NCBI RefSeq assembly: GCF_900128955.1
Contig: NZ_FQTY01000012.1
Span: 1-64,000, forward strand
Direction of reading: 5' to 3'
From: Tissierella praeacuta DSM 18095
GTDB lineage: Bacteria > Bacillota > Clostridia > Tissierellales > Tissierellaceae
DNA length: 64,000 nt
Below are positions 28,965 through 37,689 of the stretch, in pieces (the first letter of the stretch is position 1; every line of letters starts with the position of its first letter). The notes under the pieces are model-generated. The model made no database searches. It was not told the origin of the DNA and saw nothing but the letters and a program-made list of their open reading frames with translations. The translations under genes and the position numbers were made by a program.

Positions 28965-31037
28965 TTAGAGTTTTTCAAAATAGATCGGTGTCGCCTTATA
29001 GGATGGCTCCTTTGAATAAGGGTCATAAAGCGAAGGCGTAAGTTTATTACATTCAATATAGTGTATTGGTGCATAAAGCTGTTCATATCGTAAATTATCC
29101 GTTATTTTTACAAAGAAATCTGCATATTCTCCATTAATAGAATAAACACGTATAAAATCATTTTCTTTAATTCCATTTTCTAAAGCCAGTTTACTATTCA
29201 TATAAATATATGATTTTTTAATACTAACATCTTCAATAAATTGTACCTCTTTTGTACGAGTCTGAGTATGCCATTGTCCCACTGTACCTCTTCCTGTATT
29301 CAATACATAGGGAAATTCTTCTGTAGTAGGAAGCGGGTTTTCTTTTGCATCTTCAAATATAAATTTTGCTTTTTTAGATGGAGTGTAAAATTTTCCATCT
29401 TCATAAAGACGTCTTTCATCTTCCTTCAATTCTTCCCCTTCTCTAAATGGCCATTGAATACCATTGGAGCCTTCAAGACCTTCCCAAGTTATACCTGTTA
29501 TATCACAAGGCATTCCCCTAGAACATTCTTTCATAAGCTCAAAACAATCTCTCGGTGTTTTCCATTTATCTAAAAGAGAACCCATACCTAAAGCTTTCCC
29601 TACTCCGTAGATAATTTCATAATCATTTTTTTCATTTTCACCTTTTTCCAAACAAGGTCTCATGGCAGAAACCCTTCTCTCAAGATTTATATATGTTCCT
29701 TCCTTCTTGATACCAGAAACTGCTGGGAAAAATACGGTACAATGATTTGCACTATCTGTATCATCATAAATATCCTGAACCACAAATAATTCAAGTTTCT
29801 CAATTGCCTTTGCAAAGGTTTCATTATTTGTCCAGCTATGACGTGGATTAGTACATAAAATCCACAACCCCTTAATCTTACCTTCATTGATACCTTCAAT
29901 AATTTGATTATAGGTTGCCGTTGGCTTTTCTGCTAAATCCGAATCCTTAACTCCTAAAACTTCTGCAATACGTTTTCTCCTATTAGGATTATTGAAATCT
30001 CCCCCACCAAAGAAACAAGCAGTATTACTATAGGCTCTAGAACCCATTGCATTACATTGTCCTGTAATAGAATTAGCTCCCGTACCTTCTCTTCCAATAT
30101 TTCCAGTCATTAAAGCTAAATTGATAATAGCTTGTGCAGTACGTACTGCCTCATATCCTTGATTAACTCCCATAGTCCACCAGAAGGATACTCTTTCTCC
30201 ACTATGAATTAATTCTACAAGTTCTAAAATTTGTTCTTCTCTTAACTCTGTAATCTCTATAGCCTTATCTAAGGTATAGGATTTCACAAAGGACTTAAAT
30301 TCTTCAAATCCCTCTGTACTCTTCTCTATATAATCTTTATCAATATAATCCTTTTCAATTAAAATATTTGCAATTGTATATAATAAAACTAAATCAGTCT
30401 TTCCTTTTAAACCATACCAATAATCAGCATTTTGAGCAGTTTCTGATCTTCTAGGGTCAATTACAATTAATTTCTTATTTTTGTTCTTTAAAATACGTTC
30501 CCATAGAATTGGATGGGCAACCACTGGGTTTGCCCCAATTAAAATAATTCTATCAGATAACTCAATATCCCTTAAAGTAAAACCAGGTGCATCAAATCCA
30601 AAGCTTTGTTTATGTGCAACAACGGCAGTTGCCATACAAAGTCTTGTATTACCATCTACATTGGTTTTGAGGAAATTTCTCATAACATGACCGAATATGG
30701 CAAATTCCTCCATAGTAAGTTGTCCTGTACTAATTCCTGCAACACTTTCTTTTCCATATTTCTCTTGTAATTCTAATAATTTATTTGCTACATATTCAAA
30801 TCCTTCTTCCCATGAAACATATTTAAAACTTCCGTCAGGTTGTTTGATTTTTGGCAAAGGCGAGCAATTTACTGTAGTTTGTTGCTTATCTAAAGATAAT
30901 CCCTTAATGCAGGAAAACCCATTGTTAACTGGATATCCTTTAGTTGGAACAACTTTTACAACTCTATTATCTTCTACATAAAAATCAAGATTGCAATCTA
31001 ATGCACAATAGTTACAGGTTGATTGTACCTTCTTCAT
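28965..31037 (-). CDS. Molybdopterin oxidoreductase, nitrate-reductase type (NasA/NarB-like)
   Basis: A 690-residue catalytic subunit. N-terminal [4Fe-4S] cysteines are C8, C11, C15 and C43. The molybdenum ligand region reads TRLCMATAVVAHKQSFG with Cys134, matching NasA/NapA nitrate reductases, whereas formate dehydrogenases usually have selenocysteine or Cys in a different context. The C-terminal molybdopterin-dinucleotide domain (LNTGRGTVGQWHTQTRT) is present. No Tat signal is present, so it works in the cytoplasm and reduces nitrate to nitrite. The ATG at 31037 has GGGGG 6 bases upstream; the ATG at 31043 touches that site. The gene lies 31 bases after asrC. Molybdenum cofactor genes are not in the window. 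Confidence 0.85.
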   Translation of the reverse strand: MKKVQSTCNYCALDCNLDFYVEDNRVVKVVPTKGYPVNNGFSCIKGLSLDKQQTTVNCSPLPKIKQPDGSFKYVSWEEGFEYVANKLLELQEKYGKESVAGISTGQLTMEEFAIFGHVMRNFLKTNVDGNTRLCMATAVVAHKQSFGFDAPGFTLRDIELSDRIILIGANPVVAHPILWERILKNKNKKLIVIDPRRSETAQNADYWYGLKGKTDLVLLYTIANILIEKDYIDKDYIEKSTEGFEEFKSFVKSYTLDKAIEITELREEQILELVELIHSGERVSFWWTMGVNQGYEAVRTAQAIINLALMTGNIGREGTGANSITGQCNAMGSRAYSNTACFFGGGDFNNPNRRKRIAEVLGVKDSDLAEKPTATYNQIIEGINEGKIKGLWILCTNPRHSWTNNETFAKAIEKLELFVVQDIYDDTDSANHCTVFFPAVSGIKKEGTYINLERRVSAMRPCLEKGENEKNDYEIIYGVGKALGMGSLLDKWKTPRDCFELMKECSRGMPCDITGITWEGLEGSNGIQWPFREGEELKEDERRLYEDGKFYTPSKKAKFIFEDAKENPLPTTEEFPYVLNTGRGTVGQWHTQTRTKEVQFIEDVSIKKSYIYMNSKLALENGIKENDFIRVYSINGEYADFFVKITDNLRYEQLYAPIHYIECNKLTPSLYDPYSKEPSYKATPIYFEKL

Positions 31038-31068
31038 ATTCATCCCCCTATTAATTTTATTTTTATTG

Positions 31069-32025
31069 TTACCAGTAAATATGCTCCGCCACCTTTGCAT
31101 CCTTTGGCAATTCCACATCCTTCAATGCCCATTTTTTAAACTCTTGATATCCTGTACGGTCTACAATGTAACCAACATGTTCCTTTGGAAGAGTACGGTC
31201 TATATATTCATCTACATAATCATAGGTGTTTTGAATGATTTTAATAATAGATGCTTCGTCAACACCTTGAATAAAAGTCTGTGCTAAACGTGGTTTTTTC
31301 TTTCCAGTTCGACCCATGATTACTAATTTATATCGTTTTTCTTCTTTTCTAGACCATGCCTGCATAGGACAAGTTAAAACACATTCTCCACATTCTATAC
31401 AAATAGCTTCATTTCTTACTACTTTGCCATCTACCATCTCTAAGGCACCAACAACACGTTTCTTACAATTTTTCACACAGGCCTCACAACCTACACAGTG
31501 ATAAGCATCATATTGAACACCTGCCATTCCTATTATTCCAAAATCTTGCATATGAGCCTTGATACAATCATTTGGACATCCAGTAGTTGCTATTTTAAAA
31601 TGATGATCATGGGGAAAAACTGCTGCCTCTATTCTTCTTGCAAACTCTGTTGTATTGTAATTTGCATAGGGACATACTCTATTTCCAATACAGGAAGATA
31701 TATTTCTAGTTCCTGAAGCAGGATATCCTTCCTTTGGATTGTGGATTTCAACTCCATAGGACAATTCTAACTTCTCAATTATTGGACTTATTATTTCATT
31801 GACTTTATCCATATTAGCAAAATCAATCCCAGTTATTTCAAATCCTTGTCTTGAGGTAATATGTAGCTTACCATCTCCGTATTTTGTAGCAATCTCATAT
31901 AATGTAGGAATAATTTCTGCTGGTAATTGTCCACCAGGAATTCTTATACGTATAGATGTTTTATTTCGTTCTTTTGTAATTCTAAATGCATTCTTTTTAA
32001 TTTTTTTTGTGTTTAAATCTAACAT
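31069..32025 (-). CDS. asrC: Siroheme sulfite/nitrite reductase subunit (AsrC-like)
   Basis: A 318-residue siroheme protein with the cluster-siroheme motif CIGNRVC plus TGCPNDC (C-x5-C and C-x3-C), and an inserted ferredoxin domain with two [4Fe-4S] motifs (CVGCEACVKNC and CIECGECVLTCP). This matches anaerobic sulfite reductase subunit C, which reduces sulfite to sulfide with six electrons. Siroheme reductases also reduce nitrite, and here the next gene is a nitrate reductase, so ammonia from nitrite is the likelier product (inference). It is third in the operon, with AAGGAGGG before the ATG. Confidence 0.9.
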   Translation of the reverse strand: MLDLNTKKIKKNAFRITKERNKTSIRIRIPGGQLPAEIIPTLYEIATKYGDGKLHITSRQGFEITGIDFANMDKVNEIISPIIEKLELSYGVEIHNPKEGYPASGTRNISSCIGNRVCPYANYNTTEFARRIEAAVFPHDHHFKIATTGCPNDCIKAHMQDFGIIGMAGVQYDAYHCVGCEACVKNCKKRVVGALEMVDGKVVRNEAICIECGECVLTCPMQAWSRKEEKRYKLVIMGRTGKKKPRLAQTFIQGVDEASIIKIIQNTYDYVDEYIDRTLPKEHVGYIVDRTGYQEFKKWALKDVELPKDAKVAEHIYW

Positions 32026-32037
32026 CCATTTCCCTCC

Positions 32038-32826
32038 TTAATCTATTAATTTAGAAGCCTTATCATATCTAAATACTGGACCCTCTAAACAGACATATGT
32101 TTCGTCAATTTTACAATGTCCACATTTTCCAATTCCACAAGACATCTTCCTTTCAAATGAAACCCAAATTTGTTCATCTTTAATACCTAATTTTGACAAT
32201 TCAATTCCAGTAAATTTCATCATGGGCGGCGGTCCCACCATGATTACACTGACATTTTCTATATTGGGAAGATTAAGTTTAGCTACATGCTCTGTTACAA
32301 ATCCTGTATTTCCCCTCCAACCTTCTTCTGGTCTATCAATAGTCAGACAAATATCCATATTCTTTTCCCATTCCTTAAAAGAATCTTTAAATAGAATATC
32401 TTGTGAGGATTTAAATCCACTAATTAATTTAAAGCTATTTATTTTATCTAAATTCCTATGAAAATAATTAATTACACTTTTTACAGGAGCGAGACCAGTT
32501 CCACCTGTTACCATAATTAAATCCTTACCAAAATGGACTTCCGATTGAAAATTATTGCCATAGGGACCACGAATTTGCAAAAAATCTCCTATCTCTTTAT
32601 TAAAAATCCCATCTGTTACACGACCGACTTTTCTTATGGTTAACTCCATTAATTCATCATCAAAATCACTGATGGATATAGGCACTTCTCCAAATTTAGG
32701 AACAGATACCTGAACAAATTGCCCTCCTTTAACTTCCATAATCTTTTCAACAAAAAATGTGTAATCAATATCTGTATGTTTGATGATTTTCTTTATTTCT
32801 GCAGGATAAGTCATATATGGATTCAT
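32038..32826 (-). CDS. asrB: Sulfite/nitrite reductase FAD-[2Fe-2S] subunit (AsrB-like)
   Basis: A 262-residue subunit. It combines a ferredoxin-NADP reductase-like FAD domain (IRGPYGNNF), an NAD(P) domain (MVTGGTGLAPVKSVI), and a C-terminal [2Fe-2S] site (MSCGIGKCGHCKIDETYVC). It takes electrons from NAD(P)H and passes them to the Fe-S subunit and siroheme. The asrA stop and asrB start share one base (TAATG), which indicates translational coupling. Confidence 0.92.
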   Translation of the reverse strand: MNPYMTYPAEIKKIIKHTDIDYTFFVEKIMEVKGGQFVQVSVPKFGEVPISISDFDDELMELTIRKVGRVTDGIFNKEIGDFLQIRGPYGNNFQSEVHFGKDLIMVTGGTGLAPVKSVINYFHRNLDKINSFKLISGFKSSQDILFKDSFKEWEKNMDICLTIDRPEEGWRGNTGFVTEHVAKLNLPNIENVSVIMVGPPPMMKFTGIELSKLGIKDEQIWVSFERKMSCGIGKCGHCKIDETYVCLEGPVFRYDKASKLID

Positions 32827-33848
32827 TATTTCTCCTCCTTATTTTCTTCATTAACCTTTTCTGAAACTAAATTAATGCAACGTGCAAAGGATATATACTC
32901 TGGACATCTATCATCACATCGCCCACAGCCAACACACATTGTTTCTCCAAAACGTTTTTTAAAATCATAAACCTTATGCATTGTCTTGAAACGCATTCTT
33001 GACCCATAATCTCTCCTAAAGGAATGTCCTCCTGCCATGTCAGTAAATTTATCTACTTGACAACCTGCCCACACACGGCGTCTTTCTCCATTATCTTGAT
33101 TTTCTTTATAATGAATATCTGTTGTTGTAAAACAAGTACATGTTGGACAGGAAAAATTGCAACGACCACAGGCAATACATCTGTTTTCATAATCCTTCCA
33201 CATTTCATCATTAAATAAAGAGAAATCTAATTTTTTCACATCAGGAACTGTAACATTATAATGATTTTCTAAGACATAATCGGGAGTAAATTCAACTTCA
33301 TTTTCCCCTTTAAACTCTTCTTGAAATATTGGGTCTTTGACTTCAATATAAACCTTATCATCAAAAAACTTAATTCCCATAGAGTAATTATCTGTTTTAT
33401 TAGTTTCCATAGATACACAGAAACAGTTCTCAAAACTATTATTACATCCCATTAAAATAAATTTAGTATTTTCTCTTCTTCTTTTGTAATAAGGATCTTG
33501 AAAACTTCCATTTTTTAAAAATATATTATCCATTCTATCTATTGCATGAATATCACAGGAACGAAGAAAAACTAGATATTTCTTATTCTCATAATTTGGT
33601 TCACTAAGTCTTTCTTCTTGAATATTGAAAATTGTTTCTGTTACTGGAAATAATACTTCCTTTGCAGAAAAAATAGATTTTTCTTTATACTCAATATCTT
33701 CAATGTTTTTGATTTTTTCATAACGTATATTATCCGTATCAGAAAACCTTCCTCCTCCTAGTATTCGAACAGGCCCATAGATTTCATAATCTTTACTCCA
33801 TTTTTCAAGATAGGAATTAAATTTATTATTTCTTATTTCATAACTCAT
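32826..33848 (-). CDS. asrA: Sulfite/nitrite reductase ferredoxin-like subunit (AsrA-like)
   Basis: A 340-residue electron-transfer subunit with two [4Fe-4S] binding motifs (CIACGRCNFSCPTC and CVGCGRCDDRCPEY) in its second half, as in AsrA and hydrogenase HydB-type subunits. It is first in a seven-gene operon (asrA-asrB-asrC, nitrate reductase, Fe-S subunit, flavoprotein, TDT transporter). It begins 67 bases from a perfect TGTGA-N6-TCACA site. ATG with AAGGAGGG upstream. Confidence 0.92.
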   Translation of the reverse strand: MSYEIRNNKFNSYLEKWSKDYEIYGPVRILGGGRFSDTDNIRYEKIKNIEDIEYKEKSIFSAKEVLFPVTETIFNIQEERLSEPNYENKKYLVFLRSCDIHAIDRMDNIFLKNGSFQDPYYKRRRENTKFILMGCNNSFENCFCVSMETNKTDNYSMGIKFFDDKVYIEVKDPIFQEEFKGENEVEFTPDYVLENHYNVTVPDVKKLDFSLFNDEMWKDYENRCIACGRCNFSCPTCTCFTTTDIHYKENQDNGERRRVWAGCQVDKFTDMAGGHSFRRDYGSRMRFKTMHKVYDFKKRFGETMCVGCGRCDDRCPEYISFARCINLVSEKVNEENKEEK

Positions 33849-33887
33849 TGAGCACCCTCCTTGCTAATTATAGTAACGCTTTAACCA

Positions 33888-33930
33888 ATTATATATTATA
33901 TAAAACAAACAGACTGTGAAATCTATCACA
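33888..33930 (-). promoter_or_regulatory. Crp/Fnr-type operator with class II promoter for the asr operon
   Basis: TGTGA-AATCTA-TCACA at 33915-33930 is a perfect Crp-type palindrome. On the minus strand a TATAAT lies at 33893-33888. If transcription starts 7 bases further on (33881), the palindrome centre is at -41.5, the classic class II activator position. A second TATAAT at 33900-33895 would put it near -34.5. The site lies between asrA and the divergent Crp/Fnr gene. Confidence 0.8.
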
Positions 33931-33983
33931 ATTATGATAGAATAATAAAATAAAGTTAAAATACATAGTTGGAGGTATTGACT

Positions 33984-34652
33984 ATGATTCAGTTAGATAA
34001 TTTCAAGTCTTGGAGAAATATATCAAAAGAAACAAAGGAAAAGTTTTTAAAAAATTCCACCTATATGGAATATACTAAAGGAACTGTTATTTACTTAGAA
34101 TCAGAGCAAAATCCCCTAATCTATCTTATTTCCTCTGGATATATAGTATTGTCAAAAACATCTATAGAAGGAAAAGAAAAATATTTATATTATCTTTCAA
34201 CTGGAGATTTTATAAATCAATGTGCTATTGATGGAAAACTTACTGCAACTACTGCAAAGGTTGTTAGTGATGCATCTTTAATTAGTATAGATAAAGATAT
34301 TTTGCTTAAACTTATGAAAGAAGATTTTGAGTTGAATCTTCTTATTCTTACTTCCCTAACACATATAATACGTAGAAGTCAAAGGCAAATCTTAAATCTT
34401 GGAATCTATAATACCAGTCAAAGAATAGCCTCTAGGCTATGGAAGTTATCAAGGGATTATGGCAAAAAAATAGATGATTATACTTTAATAGATGCACCTA
34501 TAAATCAAACGGATCTTTCTAATATGGTTGGAGCTTCTAGAGAAACTGTTAATCGCTTTTTAAAAGAGTTAGAAAATAAAGGTATTGTTATTCTAAAGGG
34601 TCATAGTATTATAATTATAGATAGAGATAGACTTTTGGACTATATAAATTAA
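33984..34652 (+). CDS. Crp/Fnr-family transcriptional regulator
   Basis: A 222-residue regulator with a cyclic-nucleotide-binding-type barrel (about 15-125) and a winged helix. The recognition helix ASRETVNRFLKEL keeps the Arg-Glu...Arg pattern that in Crp contacts TGTGA. It is divergent from the asr/nitrate operon and next to a TGTGA-N6-TCACA site, so it likely controls that operon and itself. It has a single cysteine (NQCAID), so it cannot hold an Fnr-type oxygen-sensing Fe-S cluster. Nitrite, nitric oxide via heme, or redox sensing remain possible. The ATG at 33984 has GGAGG 8 bases upstream; the earlier in-frame TTG overlaps that site. Confidence 0.88.
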   Translation: MIQLDNFKSWRNISKETKEKFLKNSTYMEYTKGTVIYLESEQNPLIYLISSGYIVLSKTSIEGKEKYLYYLSTGDFINQCAIDGKLTATTAKVVSDASLISIDKDILLKLMKEDFELNLLILTSLTHIIRRSQRQILNLGIYNTSQRIASRLWKLSRDYGKKIDDYTLIDAPINQTDLSNMVGASRETVNRFLKELENKGIVILKGHSIIIIDRDRLLDYIN

Positions 34653-34680
34653 AAACATGCTCAATATTGAGCATGTTTTT
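34651..34680. terminator. Bidirectional terminator, 30-base perfect palindrome
   Basis: AAAAACATGCTCAAT and its reverse complement meet without a spacer, T-rich on both sides. It lies between the plus-strand regulator and the minus-strand DUF3160 gene, which ends 3 bases away. Confidence 0.9.
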
Positions 34681-34682
34681 AA

Positions 34683-36827
34683 TTATTCATATTCTGGATA
34701 AGGTATTTCTCCTTTTCCTTCCCTTATAAAAGAATTTGTCCATTCAGGCATAGGTGGTTGTTTATCTTCCTTTATGAGTTTTTGCCATTTTTCATCTGTT
34801 AATCTTTCATTAGATATAAACTCATGATAACTAAATACTGCACCTCTTGTAAGATATAGTTTCCCTCCTATAGGTACTACTACATAAATTTCATATGCCG
34901 AACCTACTCCTGTTTCCATATATCCTCCATCACTCTGAGGATTTGGTGCAATAGTGTGGAAATCTGCTATTACTGCCATATTCTTATCGGTTTCAGAAGT
35001 TATTTCAAACCATCGTAAATAATCTCCAGCAAAGGAAGCTGTTAAACGTTCTAGTCTACCTCCATATACCTCAATTTGAAAATACTCTTCATTTGTCAAC
35101 TCTTCATTTCTTAATTCTTTTATGGAACAATTGATTAGAAACTCTAGAATTTCTTCAAATTCTCCCATCTTCATATCTATGCCTTCTATGGCTAAGCCCC
35201 TAGCAGATAAGTTTTTTCTTGAGAATTTAGTTAACCATAGTAATTTTTCATATACTTCTATATTAGGCTCCACATATCCTATTACTTCTTCAAATCCTGC
35301 ACCACCACATTCTGCACCAGATTGTTTACCATAAAGAACAGTATCATGTTTTAACTCTGACCAAGAACCAAGCGCTGTATTTAAATTTTTATCCACCCAT
35401 GCCTCATTAGTCATAAAAGACGGATAACCCTCTCCAAAGGGTTCAAGAAACCCAAATAATGTCCAAAGCCATCCTTGGTACATATTTCCCATCCATTCCT
35501 CTTCAGATAGCCTTGAAAATTCATTCCTTAATTTTTGAAATTTAATAGGATACTCTTCCCAAGATTGATCATTTTTAGATAGTTGAATTTCCTTTGCTCT
35601 TTCCGAGCCTAATACTCCCATTATATCTAACCCTGAAGGTATTGGTCTAATTATAGGCTCTACTAATTCTTGAATAATTTCAGAATCCAAGATATACCTT
35701 TGCCCCATAAATCTAAACTGTTTTCCTACTGGAGTAGTTACAGTGGTATATTTTGCTTTTATCCTTGGTTCCGGCAATTTATCTGCTTCTTCATAAAATT
35801 CATCTAATTTTTTCTTATCCTTTAATTTATTTAAATTTGGAGTTTTTCCATATATGCTAAATAATAATTCTCCATATTGATAAACACTTAAATCATCACA
35901 GCTTCCAACAAAGAAATTAGTTGGTTCATATATATTTTCCCATTTATTATAATTCTCCTTATTAGAATATAAACTATAGGTAATTAAAAGAGCCTGTAAA
36001 GTCTGCTCTATATTTCTCTCACCATTATGAAAATATAATGGGAATGGAGCTTGCCCATACCACATCATAGCCTTGAAATATCTCTCAAAATCTTTTGATC
36101 TAGTATAATGTCCCCTAATAGTAAATTGACTATAATCTAGGTCATATGGGAATAAACTAGATTTCTCAAATCCAGAATGTGCATTAATTTTCTCTAATTC
36201 TTCCAAGGCTATCTTTCTTGCCTGTTCTGGTACTTCATTTGGAATTTCCTTTTCTAATGCGAGCTGTGCAGTGGCAAAAAAACCAATATTCTTTAATTGA
36301 ATATCCTTAATTTCTTTATTATTTAGTTTATTATAAATATTAATAGAGTCCATTAACATACTATCTGTCATTTCCTCTACTAATCCCAATAATTTATCAT
36401 TCTCTAATGTTCGTAGTGTATAATCATAAAATATATGATATACTTGTAAAACTGAATCTGTAGTGATAAATGATGGTATGTTCTTATATTCATTATCTTC
36501 GTAGATATAAAATAATTGCTCTTGTTTTGTAGGATTTACTACAAAATTATTTTTCACTATAAGCTCTAATTGCTCCTTAGAAAACTCACCAAACTTCGTC
36601 AGATTTTCAATATTAGATAAATCAGATTTCACCATATAAGGCTCAACTTTTATTTCAAATTTTAAGGGCTCATAGGGAACTCCTATATTTATTAATCCAT
36701 GGTTTATTTCCTTATTAATTTCTTTATCATTTTTAGTATCTCCTGATACATCAGTAGTACATCCAGTCATCAAAATAACTGCTGCCAAAATAAATGAAGT
36801 AATTGAGCAGAATGATTTTCTTTTCAA
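34683..36827 (-). CDS. DUF3160-family lipoprotein
   Basis: A 714-residue exported lipoprotein. The signal peptide ends in the lipobox LMTGC (Cys at about 23), followed by a polar linker and one large globular domain of the DUF3160 type (ITTDSVLQVYHIFYDYTLRTLE; ESELKHDTVLYGKQS-like region; ADFHTIAPNPQSDGGYMETGVGSAYEIYVVVP). Function is unknown. It starts with TTG at 36827, with GGGAGG upstream, right after the stop of the membrane-anchored FG-GAP-like gene, so the two are co-translated and probably act together outside the membrane. Confidence 0.78.
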   Translation of the reverse strand: MKRKSFCSITSFILAAVILMTGCTTDVSGDTKNDKEINKEINHGLINIGVPYEPLKFEIKVEPYMVKSDLSNIENLTKFGEFSKEQLELIVKNNFVVNPTKQEQLFYIYEDNEYKNIPSFITTDSVLQVYHIFYDYTLRTLENDKLLGLVEEMTDSMLMDSINIYNKLNNKEIKDIQLKNIGFFATAQLALEKEIPNEVPEQARKIALEELEKINAHSGFEKSSLFPYDLDYSQFTIRGHYTRSKDFERYFKAMMWYGQAPFPLYFHNGERNIEQTLQALLITYSLYSNKENYNKWENIYEPTNFFVGSCDDLSVYQYGELLFSIYGKTPNLNKLKDKKKLDEFYEEADKLPEPRIKAKYTTVTTPVGKQFRFMGQRYILDSEIIQELVEPIIRPIPSGLDIMGVLGSERAKEIQLSKNDQSWEEYPIKFQKLRNEFSRLSEEEWMGNMYQGWLWTLFGFLEPFGEGYPSFMTNEAWVDKNLNTALGSWSELKHDTVLYGKQSGAECGGAGFEEVIGYVEPNIEVYEKLLWLTKFSRKNLSARGLAIEGIDMKMGEFEEILEFLINCSIKELRNEELTNEEYFQIEVYGGRLERLTASFAGDYLRWFEITSETDKNMAVIADFHTIAPNPQSDGGYMETGVGSAYEIYVVVPIGGKLYLTRGAVFSYHEFISNERLTDEKWQKLIKEDKQPPMPEWTNSFIREGKGEIPYPEYE

Positions 36828-36828
36828 C

Positions 36829-37542
36829 CTAATCCTCCCTTTCTATTATTAAATTATTATCTTTTAATTTTACTACCCCCAAGTATTTATCTCGTCCTTC
36901 TTTAATTCCAATATTTAATCTTTCATTCTCTATAGTTAAGTCTTTTAAATCTTCATAATCTTTAGACTCTAAGTATCCCTCAAATCCAAATCCTTTCCAT
37001 TTATATGTATTAATAATCTTTCTATTACTCTCTAATATTTCAACTGAAATAATTTCATCTATACTATCTCCATCTATATCATAAAAATCATAATCAGTAA
37101 AGGGTTTTGATAGTCTTGAGCCTCTCCATTTAGGTTCCAATCTCCCATTCTCAAAAGAATATATAAATGGTCTTTTTGCCATTACTTGATGAAAGGGAGA
37201 TTTTTTATACATACCAACAGATACTTCGTCTTTTCCATCTCCATCTATATCTCCTATGGCTATTTTCCAAGGTTTAAATTCCGAGAAATTTCTTCTATAT
37301 ATTTCTTTCATATCTTTTAGAGAATAGATAATTACTTCCTTCCCGAATTTTCTCCCCCTTGATCCTGTTAATACCACTAAATAGTCTATATTATCTCCAT
37401 TGATATTTCCTATGGCATAATCTACGACTTTATCTTTTATTTCTATAGGAAGTTTAACTTGATTAGATGAAAAAAATAAAAACAAGGCAAGTAAGATTAT
37501 AGAAATATAGAGAAGTATTATTTTTGCTTTTAATCTACGCAT
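36829..37542 (-). CDS. Membrane-anchored FG-GAP/VCBS-like repeat protein
   Basis: A 237-residue protein with one N-terminal membrane anchor (about 7-25) and an outside domain carrying at least three calcium-loop-like repeats: GNINGDNIDYLVV, GDIDGDGKDEVSVG and YDIDGDSIDEIISV. Such Asp/Asn-Gly loops are typical of FG-GAP or VCBS beta-propeller blades. I do not know a characterised homologue. It is encoded immediately before the DUF3160 lipoprotein with no gap, so a surface complex is possible (inference). Confidence 0.7.
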   Translation of the reverse strand: MRRLKAKIILLYISIILLALFLFFSSNQVKLPIEIKDKVVDYAIGNINGDNIDYLVVLTGSRGRKFGKEVIIYSLKDMKEIYRRNFSEFKPWKIAIGDIDGDGKDEVSVGMYKKSPFHQVMAKRPFIYSFENGRLEPKWRGSRLSKPFTDYDFYDIDGDSIDEIISVEILESNRKIINTYKWKGFGFEGYLESKDYEDLKDLTIENERLNIGIKEGRDKYLGVVKLKDNNLIIERED

Positions 37543-37627
37543 TTATTCACCACTTTATCTTATCTCTTTACTAACAGTATAGCAATATTATACAAAGAAT
37601 AAATTACAAATAGTTTACAATACGAAA

Positions 37628-37656
37628 ATAACCAGTGCCTAATAGACTCTGGTTAT
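37628..37656 (-). terminator. Terminator of ogg
   Basis: ATAACCAG (37628-37635) pairs with CTGGTTAT (37649-37656), followed on the minus strand by TTTCGT. It lies about 35 bases past the ogg stop. Confidence 0.6.
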
Positions 37657-37689
37657 AACTATTATTCATTATTTAAATTGCCAATTCTT

